Assembly: GCA_003550325.1 (NCBI GenBank)
Contig: QKWP01000006.1
Location: forward strand, 353,612-417,611
DNA: 64,000 nucleotides
DNA from: Gigaspora rosea
Taxonomy: Eukaryota; Glomeromycota; Glomeromycetes; Diversisporales; Gigasporaceae
Reading direction: 5' to 3'
A program made the translations under genes and the position numbers. Positions 9,221 to 19,882 of the stretch are shown here, piece by piece (the stretch's first letter is position 1; every line of letters begins with the position of its first letter). The notes under the pieces are model-generated. The model worked only from the letters and a program-made list of their open reading frames with translations. It did not search any database and was not told where the DNA came from.

Positions 9221-10981
9221 CTAAGCCCAAAGGTGGGCATGTGCTATTGTTGTTTTTATGATGTTGGTCTGGTAAGCCACAGATGCAGTATAAGTATATA
9301 GAGTTCTGTTATAACGCGGAGAATATAAAGGTTTGGTAGATATAGTATTAGGTTGGAGTAGAGCTTGTATAGATTTCCAATGTGCTAGATTTGTGCAGTA
9401 TGGTTTCCATAATTGTTCGTGAATCCTTTGTGAAAGTAGTAGAAGAAGCTTAATAGTAATATTAGCTGCATTTTTATAAGAAGTATATTGGGATATAATA
9501 TTGATAAGTGATTTTGGAATATAACCCTGGATTGTAGTGTAAAAAGTTGTAGTATTGAATGGTGTAGATTGTGTAGGTGAAAGGCAATAGTGAGTTAAAA
9601 GATTGTTGCGTAGCTGTTGTAATTCATTGAGAGATAAGTCTGGTAGATCTGAAAAGGGGTATTGTGTAATTATGTTTTGGATAATATTTGAGATACTGGT
9701 TGAGTTTGGGCAAAATAGCCAATGGAATCCGTGATCAGTTTGGTTGCATGTAATGCAGGTAGGATGTATATTTGCAGAATTAATAGAAAGAAAATGTGAA
9801 AGGGTAGGAAGCATGTGTAACATGCATTTAATGCGAAAGGATTTTTGAGAGCTAAGCTGGAAATTAGTATAGTTGTAGGTGCGTTTATGATTGTGGTTGA
9901 GGTATAGCCAGGTTGCATTCCAATCTATTTGTTGGGCTATAGGAATGATTTGTTGAATTCTATGTTGAGAGGACCACATAGCAATTGTATGTGCATTGCA
10001 AATATTTTTGATAGCACGACGTGTAGGTTGTTCTATGTTGTATTTTTTGTAGGTAAGGCAAAAGGAAGGGTTGTATATATTGTGGGGTTGAAATTCTAAA
10101 ATAGGAGAAAGATAGTGATTTTTTGCAAGTTCATCAGCTTTGTTGTTGTATATATCATTACTATGTGCTTGTACTTTATAGAATATGATGTTTAGAGAGA
10201 GTGATGTAATGAGATTAAGAAGAGTGTGCCAAATAGGCCAGTAGTTGTAAGAATATAGTTTGTTGTGGTTTTGTGTTTGTGAGGTTAGAGTATTGTATTT
10301 TGAAATAATGGATAAGGAGTCAGTATATATATGTATGTTACTATTTCGAGGACATGTGCTAATTGCTGATAATATAGAAACTAATTCTGCTTTGTATGAT
10401 GATGGCCAATTTTGAATTTGTGCAGAAAAGGTATGAGAGATCTGGTTATCAAAAACCTGGATCCATGCGATTCCCATAGTGCATCTTGGATCAGAAATGT
10501 TAACAACAGAGCCATCAGTATAGAAGGAAAAGTTTGAGAGTATAGCATTAGATTGTGCTATAGTTTGAAGTTTTGAAGTGGCTGAGGATTTTAGAAAGAT
10601 GTCTAAAATAGGGTTGCTATATATTGTAATTTGGGGGAGAGGTGGAATATTAATAAAATGACGAGAGGCAATAGAGTATAGTAGATCTAAGTAGTTAGCA
10701 TTGAGTTGGAGTTTGTTTATAGATTGGGTATAGATTTTTCTACCAAGAAATTTAGTAGATAATGTAGCTGATATATCTAGAGTGCAAGTGTTTTGAATTC
10801 TGTTTGAGTTTAGAGTACATCCCGAGCAGGGAGTACAGTGTGCATTTGGTGTAGGATATAAGGATGTAATGCTAAGATCAGCGTGTATTTTCCAGTGTGT
10901 TATAGAGATTGTATTTGTAGAGTGATTAAAACGGCGAGCTTTTCCAATTATAATCTCTTGATAAAGTAGGTTATTAGACAT
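9221..10981 (-). CDS. LINE ORF: RNase H and CCHC-type zinc finger
   Basis: The 586-residue frame carries an RNase H domain with all four catalytic acids in place: Asp156 (FYTDGS), Glu199 (KAEL), Asp221 (IYTDSL) and Asp283 (NNKADELA). It would remove the RNA strand during element replication. A zinc finger follows at about residues 409-424 (C-x2-C-x7-H-x3/4-C, CITCNQTDHGFHWLFC), the usual C-terminal finger of this LINE class. The ATG at 10979-10981 overlaps the end of the RT frame by 34 bp in the -1 frame. This could be a mutation, a frameshift site or a separate start. No canonical slippery heptamer is visible. Confidence 0.88.
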   Translation of the reverse strand: MSNNLLYQEIIIGKARRFNHSTNTISITHWKIHADLSITSLYPTPNAHCTPCSGCTLNSNRIQNTCTLDISATLSTKFLGRKIYTQSINKLQLNANYLDLLYSIASRHFINIPPLPQITIYSNPILDIFLKSSATSKLQTIAQSNAILSNFSFYTDGSVVNISDPRCTMGIAWIQVFDNQISHTFSAQIQNWPSSYKAELVSILSAISTCPRNSNIHIYTDSLSIISKYNTLTSQTQNHNKLYSYNYWPIWHTLLNLITSLSLNIIFYKVQAHSNDIYNNKADELAKNHYLSPILEFQPHNIYNPSFCLTYKKYNIEQPTRRAIKNICNAHTIAMWSSQHRIQQIIPIAQQIDWNATWLYLNHNHKRTYNYTNFQLSSQKSFRIKCMLHMLPTLSHFLSINSANIHPTCITCNQTDHGFHWLFCPNSTSISNIIQNIITQYPFSDLPDLSLNELQQLRNNLLTHYCLSPTQSTPFNTTTFYTTIQGYIPKSLINIISQYTSYKNAANITIKLLLLLSQRIHEQLWKPYCTNLAHWKSIQALLQPNTISTKPLYSPRYNRTLYTYTASVAYQTNIIKTTIAHAHLWA

Positions 10982-12870
10982 GGTTTAGATTTGGGGTTAA
11001 AGTGACTAGTTTGAAATGAGAGTGAATTAGTATTAGAGAGATGGAGGGAAGTATTAATTTGGCGAGTGAAAGTATTAGATAGGATTTTATTTTCAAGAGT
11101 ACAAAACCAGGTTGGTTTTTTTCCTGATATAAGATTAAGAATTCTAGGAGAGATGTGTGGCCAAGCTAAAAGTGTTGCATTATCATAGGAAGTAAGTTGT
11201 TCTAAGAACATAATATATTTAGAACGTAGTTGACGTTTAAAGATTATATATTGGGGGTGGTTGTATAGTAAGGATTCGAGTGGAGTGTAGGGTAAGTTGA
11301 TAGTAAAGGGGCGTAGGATTTCAGAGTGTGCTACAATAGAAGATTCAAGGTGCTTAAGTAATAAAATTATTTTGAAAGTAGTAGAATGTTTGTTAGGACC
11401 ATCAATAAGAGGATTAGGATGTTGTAGTATATTAGTAGTAGACCATAAATTGTTTTGTAGCTGCTGTAGTCGAATATGTGTACTATTGCCAAGAAGGTAT
11501 GGATCATTAAGCCGGAGCAAAAAAGCAGATAGATGGTATTGCAATTGTATATCCCAGATATTTTTGATTCCATAGATATTGTGGTTTAGCATAGTACTAT
11601 TGGGTGTGTTTCTTGCTAGTTTTGATTTATGCTTAGCAACAGTAAGATATTGGGAGAGAATTTTATTGCATATTGAATAGGTAAGAACAGTATTGTGTAT
11701 ACGATATTCGAGGATAGGTATAATGACATTGTTGATAATATAGCATGCTTGTTTATCTGTAACTTGTTTGGTATCAAGTGTGTTGATAAGTTCAGTAGCT
11801 TCCTGAGTAATTAATTTGGATTGTATTGTAGATTTGAGTGAGGTAGAGAACCAACACCCAAAAAACTTAAAAGGTGTTTTGGAAGTTTGGCATTGAATAT
11901 TTTGGTGCATGAAGGAAATAGAAGGTGTATGTATAGAATTGGATACAAGTATAGATTTTTGTGGGTTAACTTTAATATCAGCCATTTGGTAAAATGAAGA
12001 GGCTGTATGCAGAATTTGCTCTAAATGCAATTGAGATTCTGCAATCCATAGAGTATCATCCATATATGCAAAAACTGGTGTTGATACTTGCATAGAATCA
12101 AAAGTTGGTGGAGAAATGTGGTGTGGCCAAGATATGGAAGACTGATAACCAGTATAAGTATGGGAGATTTTGGTGATAAGAGGGTCATAGTAAATATGCC
12201 AAAATAGAGGTGTAATAGTTTCACCTTGATCAATTCCATCTTGAACTTCATAAGGAAGTGTAAGTCCAAGATTGGTTATTACTCTATTAGTTCTTGATAT
12301 TAGGAGGTAGGTAAGGATTGTAGTAAGTTGCAATGGCATATTAAGTCTTTGGAGGGATAGAGCAAATAGGTCTATATTAACAGTATCATATGCTTTACTC
12401 ATGTCCTGAGATAAAAGCCAGATTTCCTTTTGGTTGCAATTTGCATCTTCAATAAAGTTGTTGAGTATGTGGATAGGAATATTAGTGCTATTGCCAGGGA
12501 GTGCAATATAGTTGTGTAGATTAAGAATATTGTAAGAGGAAAATATAGAGTTTAAACGATTAGTAAGAATTTTTGTGTATAGGTTTTTTATATGTTCAAT
12601 TAGGCTAATTGGTCTAGTATTATGTAGGTGTCCATCAAAAGTTGGTTTTTTAGAAATAGGAAAAATGCGGCCATCTTTCCATTGTTTGGGAATTGAGCCT
12701 AATATTAGACATCGGTTTAGTAGTGCTGTGATAGCAGATATGATTTGTGAACCAACATGTTTTAGCATTTCATAGCTAATTCCTAAAGGGCCACATACTT
12801 TGTTGTTGGGAAAGTTGTTGATAGTACTGATAACTTCATTAGTATATATAGGTTCCAGGACTGGATTGTA
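10948..12870 (-). CDS. LINE reverse transcriptase, 5' truncated
   Basis: From the stop at 12871-12873 the frame is open to 10948. It includes an upstream conserved stretch NNFPNNKVCGPLGISYEML and then the RT domain. Counted from the Met at 12768, motif A Asp is residue 122 (LLSQDMSKAYDTV), motif B is at about 178-190 (DGIDQGETITP) and the catalytic YMDD is at 235-238. A thumb and long linker follow. It would copy element RNA at nicked DNA. The TAG at 12871 sits where a Trp codon is plausible, and the same frame continues to about 13013. The true N terminus, including endonuclease, is lost. Confidence 0.9.
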   Translation of the reverse strand, partial: YNPVLEPIYTNEVISTINNFPNNKVCGPLGISYEMLKHVGSQIISAITALLNRCLILGSIPKQWKDGRIFPISKKPTFDGHLHNTRPISLIEHIKNLYTKILTNRLNSIFSSYNILNLHNYIALPGNSTNIPIHILNNFIEDANCNQKEIWLLSQDMSKAYDTVNIDLFALSLQRLNMPLQLTTILTYLLISRTNRVITNLGLTLPYEVQDGIDQGETITPLFWHIYYDPLITKISHTYTGYQSSISWPHHISPPTFDSMQVSTPVFAYMDDTLWIAESQLHLEQILHTASSFYQMADIKVNPQKSILVSNSIHTPSISFMHQNIQCQTSKTPFKFFGCWFSTSLKSTIQSKLITQEATELINTLDTKQVTDKQACYIINNVIIPILEYRIHNTVLTYSICNKILSQYLTVAKHKSKLARNTPNSTMLNHNIYGIKNIWDIQLQYHLSAFLLRLNDPYLLGNSTHIRLQQLQNNLWSTTNILQHPNPLIDGPNKHSTTFKIILLLKHLESSIVAHSEILRPFTINLPYTPLESLLYNHPQYIIFKRQLRSKYIMFLEQLTSYDNATLLAWPHISPRILNLISGKKPTWFCTLENKILSNTFTRQINTSLHLSNTNSLSFQTSHFNPKSKPCLITYFIKRL

Positions 12871-13013
12871 CTATTCTGGTATAATATTGTGTTTGGGGTT
12901 ATATTCTGTTTGCCAATGAGTAGAAAAAATTTGTCGGTTATAAGCATTATTTGTAGTCCATTGAGAGAAGTGTGATCGAATATGATTTTTGACTTCAAGA
13001 GGATCAGTAAGGA

Positions 13014-13027
13014 TGAAAATTAATATT
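13014..13027. repeat. LINE target-site duplication, 5' side
   Basis: TGAAAATTAATATT, identical to 8935-8948. It marks the exact 5' junction of the LINE. Confidence 0.9.
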
Positions 13028-13743
13028 CTTAAATAGAAATTACATAATTTAGCAACAAATAATTTTCTAAATTATAGATCTTCAAAATGTTATTCAGGTA
13101 CATATGTATGCAAACATGTAGTCATTCTATATAGTGCTAAAAAATCTAACTTTATTTATATAAATAGAATAGAAAAACAATTAACATTATTCTAAATACT
13201 CACTTTTAGCATGCTATATATTTGAACTTCTACTTGGCAATACTGAAATAATGCTAATTTGCTATTTTAATATTTATTTATTAGCCTATGATTATTTTAA
13301 TTTTTATTTATAAAGTTTGCTATTTATCACTACCAGTGATCATCATCAGTGGTTAATTTGCTAATTAAGATTTAGGATAAGATGTAATATATAGATTAAT
13401 TTTTGTATAACAAAAACAAAAAATTTTTTAAAAAATTGCTAAAATTACTTCTAAGCAAAAATTTTGTCTATGAAACTACTTTTTTTCATACAAAAAAAAA
13501 TTTCTTGTTAAATTTTTCTATATATAAAGTCCTATTCTAATCTCTTACCTTTACCCTTACTCTAATATTAAAGAGATTTAATTTTTATTTAATACAAACT
13601 GTATGTTTTGTTTATTTTGTTTTATATATTGTAAATTATAGGTAATGATCACCACAGGTGATTTGAAGTAATTTTTTATTTAATTTTTTACTTATTGATA
13701 TTGAATTTATTTATTGAAGTTTAATATGCTTCGCATGAGTTGA
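13028..13743. other. AT-rich spacer
   Basis: No gene. It contains GTGATCAT-type short palindromic motifs around 13337 and 13650 and long T/A runs, nothing assignable. Confidence 0.5.
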
Positions 13744-14210
13744 TGTGCTTGTATATCGCACCCTAATTTGATTGGCTAAATTTGCAGATCATTATTTTAA
13801 AAAAAAAAACCAATTTTTGTTAAAATTCTTTAGACTAAGAATTAGTCTAAGAAATTTTAAAAAAAGTCTTAAAATTTTTTGTGCCTATATGCAAAGTTTA
13901 GTGCTAAACAAGTTTACTTGGTCGAATTAGAAAGGTTGTCTTAATAAAATTTAGAGAAATCATCAAAAAATGAGTTAAAAAAATGAAAAATTGCAAATAT
14001 CTCTAAATTTTAATAAAACAACCTCTCTAATTCGACTAAGAAACTTGTTTAGCACAAAATTTTGCATATTAAGCAAAAAATTTTAAGAATTTTTTAATAA
14101 ACCTTTTAACCTAACCCTAACCTTAAAGTTTTCACAATAAATTTTATTTTTTTTTAAAATAATGATCTACAAATCTAGCCAATCAAATTAGAGTGCGATA
14201 TATAAGCACA
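13744..14210. repeat. 467-bp foldback element
   Basis: The two halves are long inverted repeats over nearly their whole length. The outer arms read TGTGCTTGTATATCGCA and its complement near 14192-14210; inner arms pair TCTAATTCGACTAAG with its complement near 13918-13940. The centre is at about 13970. A CCTAACCCTAACC telomere-like motif lies near 14109. No transposase and no clear duplication. Confidence 0.75.
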
Positions 14211-15712
14211 TTGCAGGGTGCAAGATATGCATTTATTCTTATTTATTAATTTATATGCTCATAACCTTTAATTGACTTTACCTGGTATATATAGTAAAAG
14301 TTTTAATTTATATTATTTGGTTTATCTGTCAGATATTTGCTATGATAACTGGTCAGCATTGTAACAAAAGAAGAAATAAAATGGTGCTAAAATTTTTTTT
14401 GTGGTTCAGTATACTTAAAGTTATAGAAATACATTCATTTATACAGTATACTATATAAGGTGTACACTATTTCAAAATGTGCATGGTGTTATTTTGAAGC
14501 CAAGTATACTATTTTTAGAGAATGTGATTTTTAAAATAATGCCTATATGCACTATTCTGTGGTAATACAGTATATTATTAAATTTATATACTGATACATT
14601 TAAGCCTAATATTAAATTATTAGATTATTTGTTATATTTGATCTATTAATGATCTTTTAAATTAACTTTTTCAAAATTATATTTATTTTCTTTCCCAAAT
14701 AATAACTACATTTTACCATTTATACACCTCTTTATAAAATTCTTTTTATACCAAAAAAATACTTGTTTGTTTAACTTTTCATATTATGATATTTTGATCT
14801 ATACCATTTTCTCTAAATTTAGTTTATTATTTTGAAACTAAATTGGCATATTGTCTATTATTCTTTCATTAATAATAACACAAGCATAAGGACTTGTAAT
14901 ATTGAAACCAAATTTTAATTAAATAGTCAAAGCTTAAAAGGTAACTGCTCTATCAGTTTAGATTTAAGATTAAATTTAAACTACAACTTTTGTTTTAAAG
15001 GTAAAAATTAATCTTGTAAATTAGTTTTACAATTTATAAATTTTTAAAATTTAAAGAGGAGTAGCATTTTTTGTTAGCACTATACCCAATTTGGAAATCA
15101 TACTTTTTATCCAATCAGTTGAGTTTAAATAAACAATTGGTGTATAATATGGTGCAAGAAACCTATACTAGACAATAAAATAGTATAACTTTAAAATACA
15201 TCAACTTTTTGTTGAAACAATATTTTTAAAAGCTATTTGGCAAATTTGCAGAGCTTATTATAATGAACAAAGTTACTGGTCAGATTTTTAAAATATTACT
15301 TTTATAAAAAGTTATAGCACTTTAAAGTTACCGTAGTTAAAATTGAAACACATAGTAATTATATATAAAACAATAGTAATCTTTAAAACACATCAACTTT
15401 TTATAAAAAAGCTTTTTCAAAAAATATTTGGCAAATTTATAAAACTAATATTGCTCTACAAAGTTACCAGTTAGTTTTTTAAAAAACCTTTTGTACAAAA
15501 AATTATAGTGATTTAAAATTGAAACATGTTGAGTATAGGCTTTTTGCACCATATAAAATTAAAAAAATAACTATTTTTTAAAAATTATTTTTATTTTGAA
15601 ATTTTGCTTATAAAAAATTTTTTGCAAAATTTTAGTATAAAAATCACTAGCCTTACCTTGATACTACAGTATTTTTTTTTAAAAAAACTAATATAAATGG
15701 GTGACAGAATAT
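14211..15712. other. AT-rich spacer
   Basis: No gene. Internally related sentences recur (for example ACATCAACTTTTTGTT near 15198 and ACATCAACTTTTTATA near 15389), suggesting an old degenerate tandem duplication. Confidence 0.5.
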
Positions 15713-15811
15713 AAAAACCTGTAAATCATTTCATTCATTATCATTACAGTGATATGTACCCTATTTTTTATATAATTGCGATGATAATGAATAAAGTGAA
15801 ATACAGGTTTT
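15713..15811. repeat. About 100-bp foldback
   Basis: The left arm AAAAACCTGTAAATCATTTC and the right arm (complement reading AAAAACCTGTATTTCACTTT) pair over about 32 bp, including the ATTATCAT segments, around a short AT-rich loop. Probably a mini-MITE. Confidence 0.6.
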
Positions 15812-16532
15812 TATTCATAGAAAGACATTCATATAATAGTTAATTTTAGTAGATTTGCCTGTGATTTCCTGTGATAATTGGTCAATTAAAATATGTAATT
15901 TTTTAAAAAAGATTTATTATTTTATTACTAATAGAAAACAAAAAAAACTTCAATAAAAAAACCACAAATTAATAAATACACGCAAAAGAATTATCACATA
16001 TATTTTATAGAATAGTAGGAATGCATATAGTGAAATAAATATAATATTTATTATTAATAAACCCAAACTCATTAAAGAATATATTAGATATAAACCAAAG
16101 CTTTAATTTACAGTTGACAAACCCAAATATACTACAAGAGCCAACCAAATTTAAACATTAAACTTGGGTCTTCTACTACTAAAGCATTTTGTACCTATTC
16201 AAAGCAAACAGTTGGCAGTAAAAAAATTTATTTAAATCTAATAAAATAAAGTAGTTTTAGATAAAAACAATTCCAGTTACCTCCTCTCTACAGTATAATT
16301 TCAAATGGTCCAATAGACATAGTAGAGTAGGTCAGGAGGTAGTTTCTTTTTGGATTTGTTTGCATAATGTAAATTAATGCTTGTTCAAGGCTAAGAATGA
16401 TTTTTATAATGATTTTTTTTATTAGTGAAACATTACATTTTTAAAAAGTACTTAAAGTATATAAATAAGTTACCTGGGCATTTGATTTATGTTAGTCATT
16501 CAGACAAAAGTCCTTCCATGTTTTCATACCAT
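15812..16532. other. AT-rich spacer
   Basis: No gene. The ATG frame at 16425-16619 runs into the MITE and is chance. Confidence 0.5.
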
Positions 16533-16540
16533 CACTCAAA

Positions 16541-17229
16541 TAGGGTGAGGGCACAGGGTTCATGGGCATGCCCCTTGTGCATGCCCATGTGCATGCCCAG
16601 AGGCATGCCTTTAAGCTAGAAGGCATGCCCATTTCATTTGATATTTAAAAGGTATATATTAAGCAAACATGTTTTCTAATTGGTTAATATTTACTATTCT
16701 AAAGATTATATTTATATAGTAAACCCTCTATATTTGCATTTTATCAAAAAAAATAGATTTATAAAGATCTATATCTGGACTTTAATAAGTTATTTGAAAG
16801 TTTTTTTTTGTACTAATAAATAAGATCTATATTATTTCATCAATAAATATTTTATAAACAATTTAAGATTATTTTACAGATAATTAATTTGCAAATAAGT
16901 TCAGTTTTTAAACAGTTTATATAAAGCTTTTTTCTTTATAAATTATACTAATTTTAATTCTAATCCTAAACCACAATAACTACTGTATAATTATTTTGTT
17001 TATAAAATAAATTGTTAATAAGAAACAGTTATTAAATAAATTTGGTTATAAATTAGTATCTATAAAATAATCAAGTGGTTCTATAAATTATAATAAAGTG
17101 TGTTTATAGAGGGTGCACTTATACAAGAATAGCTATATATAATTATAAGGCATTCATGAAGGGCATGCCTTTAGTTCAATGCATACCCCCCTGGGCATGC
17201 CCAAAAATTTTCATGTGCCCCTCACCCTA
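16541..17229. mobile_element. 689-bp hAT-type MITE with 8-bp TSD
   Basis: Termini are TAGGGTGAGGGCACA and the near-perfect complement TGTGCCCCTCACCCTA. CACTCAAA is duplicated exactly at 16533-16540 and 17230-17237. An 8-bp duplication plus a TAGGG-type end is the hAT signature. Inside each end are several GCATGCCC palindromic motifs, like the subterminal transposase-binding repeats of hAT elements. No transposase ORF, so it needs an enzyme from elsewhere. Confidence 0.9.
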
Positions 17230-17289
17230 CACTCAAATATTGAAAACATATAAACAATGATGATCATTTTCATTTTGAGCGGGGACGTA

Positions 17290-17458
17290 TATGTTATTGT
17301 TCACGAAGTGGGCAATAACCAAAAATCAATCCCAGATCAGATGATCGGATAATGACGGAAGGGCATTGGCTGCTTCGCAGCCAGTGTGCCATTCCGTTAT
17401 TATTCGATCATCTGATCTGGGATTGATTTTTGGTATGTCCATTTCGCGGATAATAACT
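17290..17458. repeat. Long hairpin, arms about 80 bp
   Basis: The sequence folds on itself from GTTATTGTTCACGAAGTGGG through ACCAAAAATCAATCCCAGAT to the apex GGCTGCTTCGCAGCC (loop TTC) and back. The inner 50 bp of each arm is almost perfect. It is much less AT-rich than its surroundings. Either a foldback MITE or a source of structured RNA. Confidence 0.8.
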
Positions 17459-18716
17459 GATTTATTCCCAGGTTCTTATTATACTTCTATACTATTTCTT
17501 CAAACTAAAGTTGCGTATTTCATAAAGTTTAGCTTACTATAAATCACAAATCATTTTCGGGGGTTTTTTTTTTTCCTTTCTTTTCTCTCTCTCTTTTCTT
17601 TTTTTTTCTATTTTTTTTTTTTTTAGCTAGCAACTTTTACTCTTTTTTGTAACCAATAGTTTAAAAAAATTCGTATATCATAAAAAAAGTAAAAAAAGAT
17701 ATATAATCAAAAAGAATTATGAAAATTCCGGATCAGCCCGAATCTGAAATCTGGGCAATAATCGAGAAGAAATAGTATAGAAGTATAAATAAGAACCGGG
17801 GAATAAATAGATTTATTGCACTGGTCTTATGTAACAACCCATGCTTTTTTCATTTACTTATTGGCACGGCCAGACATCATGAAATAAGATAGTTATTGTA
17901 TGGGTATACTGAATAACCAGTTACACACGCGGGTTCATATTTAAATCCCGTGCCTTCGGCACGGAATATGAACCCGTGTGTAACTAAGTTATTATATAAA
18001 GTATCCCACTTTGTACTCCTTTATGCATCTAATTTCATAAAATTTTCGATTATTGTCCGAAGGACATTACAGACGGAACAATAGTGATCCTGATGTCTGT
18101 GTGTTAACAAATTCTGAATCCTGATTGGCTAGATCAGGTGTAACATAAAAAAACAAAACATCCTTATTAGCTAGATCAGATGTGGCATTTATATTTGTCC
18201 TTCGGACTTTAAATGGTTCCAATTTTCCTAGTTGTATTACCAATTTAAGCCCATATTTTCGAATTTACACAACTCAATTTAATTTTGTAAATAAACAAAG
18301 TGCGTAAAAACAGATTTAGGGTTAGGAGATTAATGTTGTCATAGACTGTTGCCCATTATATGTAAAATTTCGTCCCCAATATTTTTAATTAGTGCCAAGG
18401 ACGATTTAAACACTAGTTTTGGTGCATTTATATGTCGGCTTATCAGGAAAACAAAAGTCGATCACAATGATTGGTAGTTGTCTTTTTTAGGAATATGTAT
18501 TACCGACGCAATTATTTAATGCAGATAAATTTGCATGCATAACCGATATTAATAATTTCCAATTTTAGTAATAAAGTAATTTGAAAAATAGTGGATTTTC
18601 TTTCGATAAAATTATAAATAGGACTAATCGTTATTTGTTAAAATGTTCATATTTTCAAAAATCCATAAAACTATCGTATACAATCTTTTCATAATTAAAT
18701 AATAAATTCCAACAAG
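17459..18716. other. Spacer with pyrimidine tracts and small hairpins
   Basis: It holds a T/C-rich low-complexity run (17555-17630), the hairpin at 17899-18004, short GTCCTTCGGAC hairpins near 18050 and 18200, and the promoter region of the CBM14 gene. The last about 130 bp resemble the upstream region of the second CBM14 gene (CATATTTTCAAAAATCCATAA in both). Confidence 0.55.
17899..18004. repeat. Hairpin with CTTCGG apex
   Basis: Arms GTTACACACGCGGGTTCATA and its complement GAACCCGTGTGTAAC, extended outward by weaker pairing (GGGTATACT / AGTATCCC). At the tip CCGTGCC-TTCG-GGCACGG gives a C(TTCG)G loop, an exceptionally stable tetraloop if transcribed. Confidence 0.75.
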
Positions 18717-19639
18717 ATGAAATTCATCAAAAACTCCATAATCATACTGTTTATTATGATGTCACTATATATTATTTTCGTTTTCGGCATTGGTAAGGAT
18801 GATTATTATAATTTGACTTTTTTTTTACTAAGTTTAAATAATCATAATAATGAATTATGTGTAGAACTTGAACAAACTGCTGATATTGGTAAGAGTAAAA
18901 ATAGTAAGTAATAACAACAATGATTTTTTTATAAAAAATTTCTATTATTATGGTATATCTGAATAATTATAATATTATTGAAATGAATTAGATGCAAACC
19001 AATTTGTTGATACCAGCGGTGGTAGTAAGTAGTTTTTTATAAAAATTTCTAATTTTTTTTTTTTGTATATTTAATAATTTAAAATTTATTAGATATAAAA
19101 GTTGGTGGAAATACTGGAATTAATGGCGATAATAGAGGTACGTAATAACAACCATAACTCTTATAAAAAAACATATATTTATTATAGTAGTATATTTTAA
19201 TAATTATAATGTTTATTAAATGAAATAGATGTAACAGTTAATGAAGACAATAGTAAGTAATAATAATTTTATAAAAAATTTCTGTGTATATTTTAATAAT
19301 TATATTATTATTGGAATGGTTTAGATAAAGGAATTAGTGCTAGTAGTAGTAGTAAGTAATAACAATGATTGTTATTAAAAAATTCTAATTATAATTTAGA
19401 GCCTAAACTAACTAATTATTTCTTTGAAACATGTAAAATTTAACTTAGGATTCGAGTGTCCAAAGAGAGATGCAGAGAATAACCCTGACGAAGTTTATGC
19501 TAATCCATATAGTTGTAGCACATTCTTTCAATGCTCTAATGGTCATGCATATATGAAGGATTGTCCTGATGGTTTGCAATGGAGTTCGAAAGCATTAAGA
19601 TGTGAATGGCCAGAAAATTCCGATTGTGGGAATGAATGA
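18717..19639 (+). CDS. Secreted CBM14 chitin-binding protein, seven exons
   Basis: Proposed exons: 18717-18792, 18865-18888 (alternative donor at 18903), 18992-19024, 19093-19137, 19229-19252, 19325-19351 and 19449-19639, giving 139 (or 144) residues. Exon 1 encodes a hydrophobic signal peptide (MKFIKNSIIILFIMMSLYII). Exons 2-6 encode a Gly/Asn/Ser/Asp-rich linker. Exon 7 encodes a peritrophin-A/CBM14 domain with six Cys spaced C-x18-C-x5-C-x9-C-x12-C-x7-C. CBM14 binds chitin, so a secreted cell-wall or effector protein is likely; fungal effector Avr4 belongs to this family. All introns are GT-AG, phase 1, about 70-105 bp, so each micro-exon can be skipped in frame. Micro-exons and introns look tandemly duplicated. 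Splicing is inferred from sequence only. Confidence 0.78.
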
Positions 19640-19874
19640 AAATAGAATTTGATATTATTATTATAAAGCATTTATTTTTATTTTTTAACATCATTAAATA
19701 TGTTTTACATATTTAACTATTGTTAATTACTTCAAATATGTATAGAATGAATCCTTTTACATATTATATTACTAATTAGAGTAGGACTAAAATTGGATGT
19801 TAAAAAAACTAGAACAAAAAATTCGCTATTCTTATTAACAAAATTTAGGTTTAAAATTTAATATGAACTAGTCA
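19640..19874. other. 3' flank of the CBM14 gene
   Basis: AT-rich downstream sequence with AT-rich polyadenylation-like context. No other feature before the hAT target duplication at 19875-19882. Confidence 0.5.
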
Positions 19875-19882
19875 GTAACTTC

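Larger units (their letters stand above)
8949..13013 (-). mobile_element. 5'-truncated LINE retrotransposon
   Basis: A minus-strand non-LTR element of about 4.1 kb. It has reverse transcriptase (to about 12.9 kb), RNase H plus zinc finger (to 9221), a 3' UTR with AATAAA, and a poly(A) tail (T run at 8947-8958 on the plus strand). The 5' end falls inside the region just before RT motif 0, so the endonuclease is missing, as in aborted target-primed reverse transcription. A perfect 14-bp duplication flanks it. Lesions are few: a TAG at 12871-12873 and a frame change between RT and RNase H. Together these indicate a fairly recent insertion. Confidence 0.93.
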
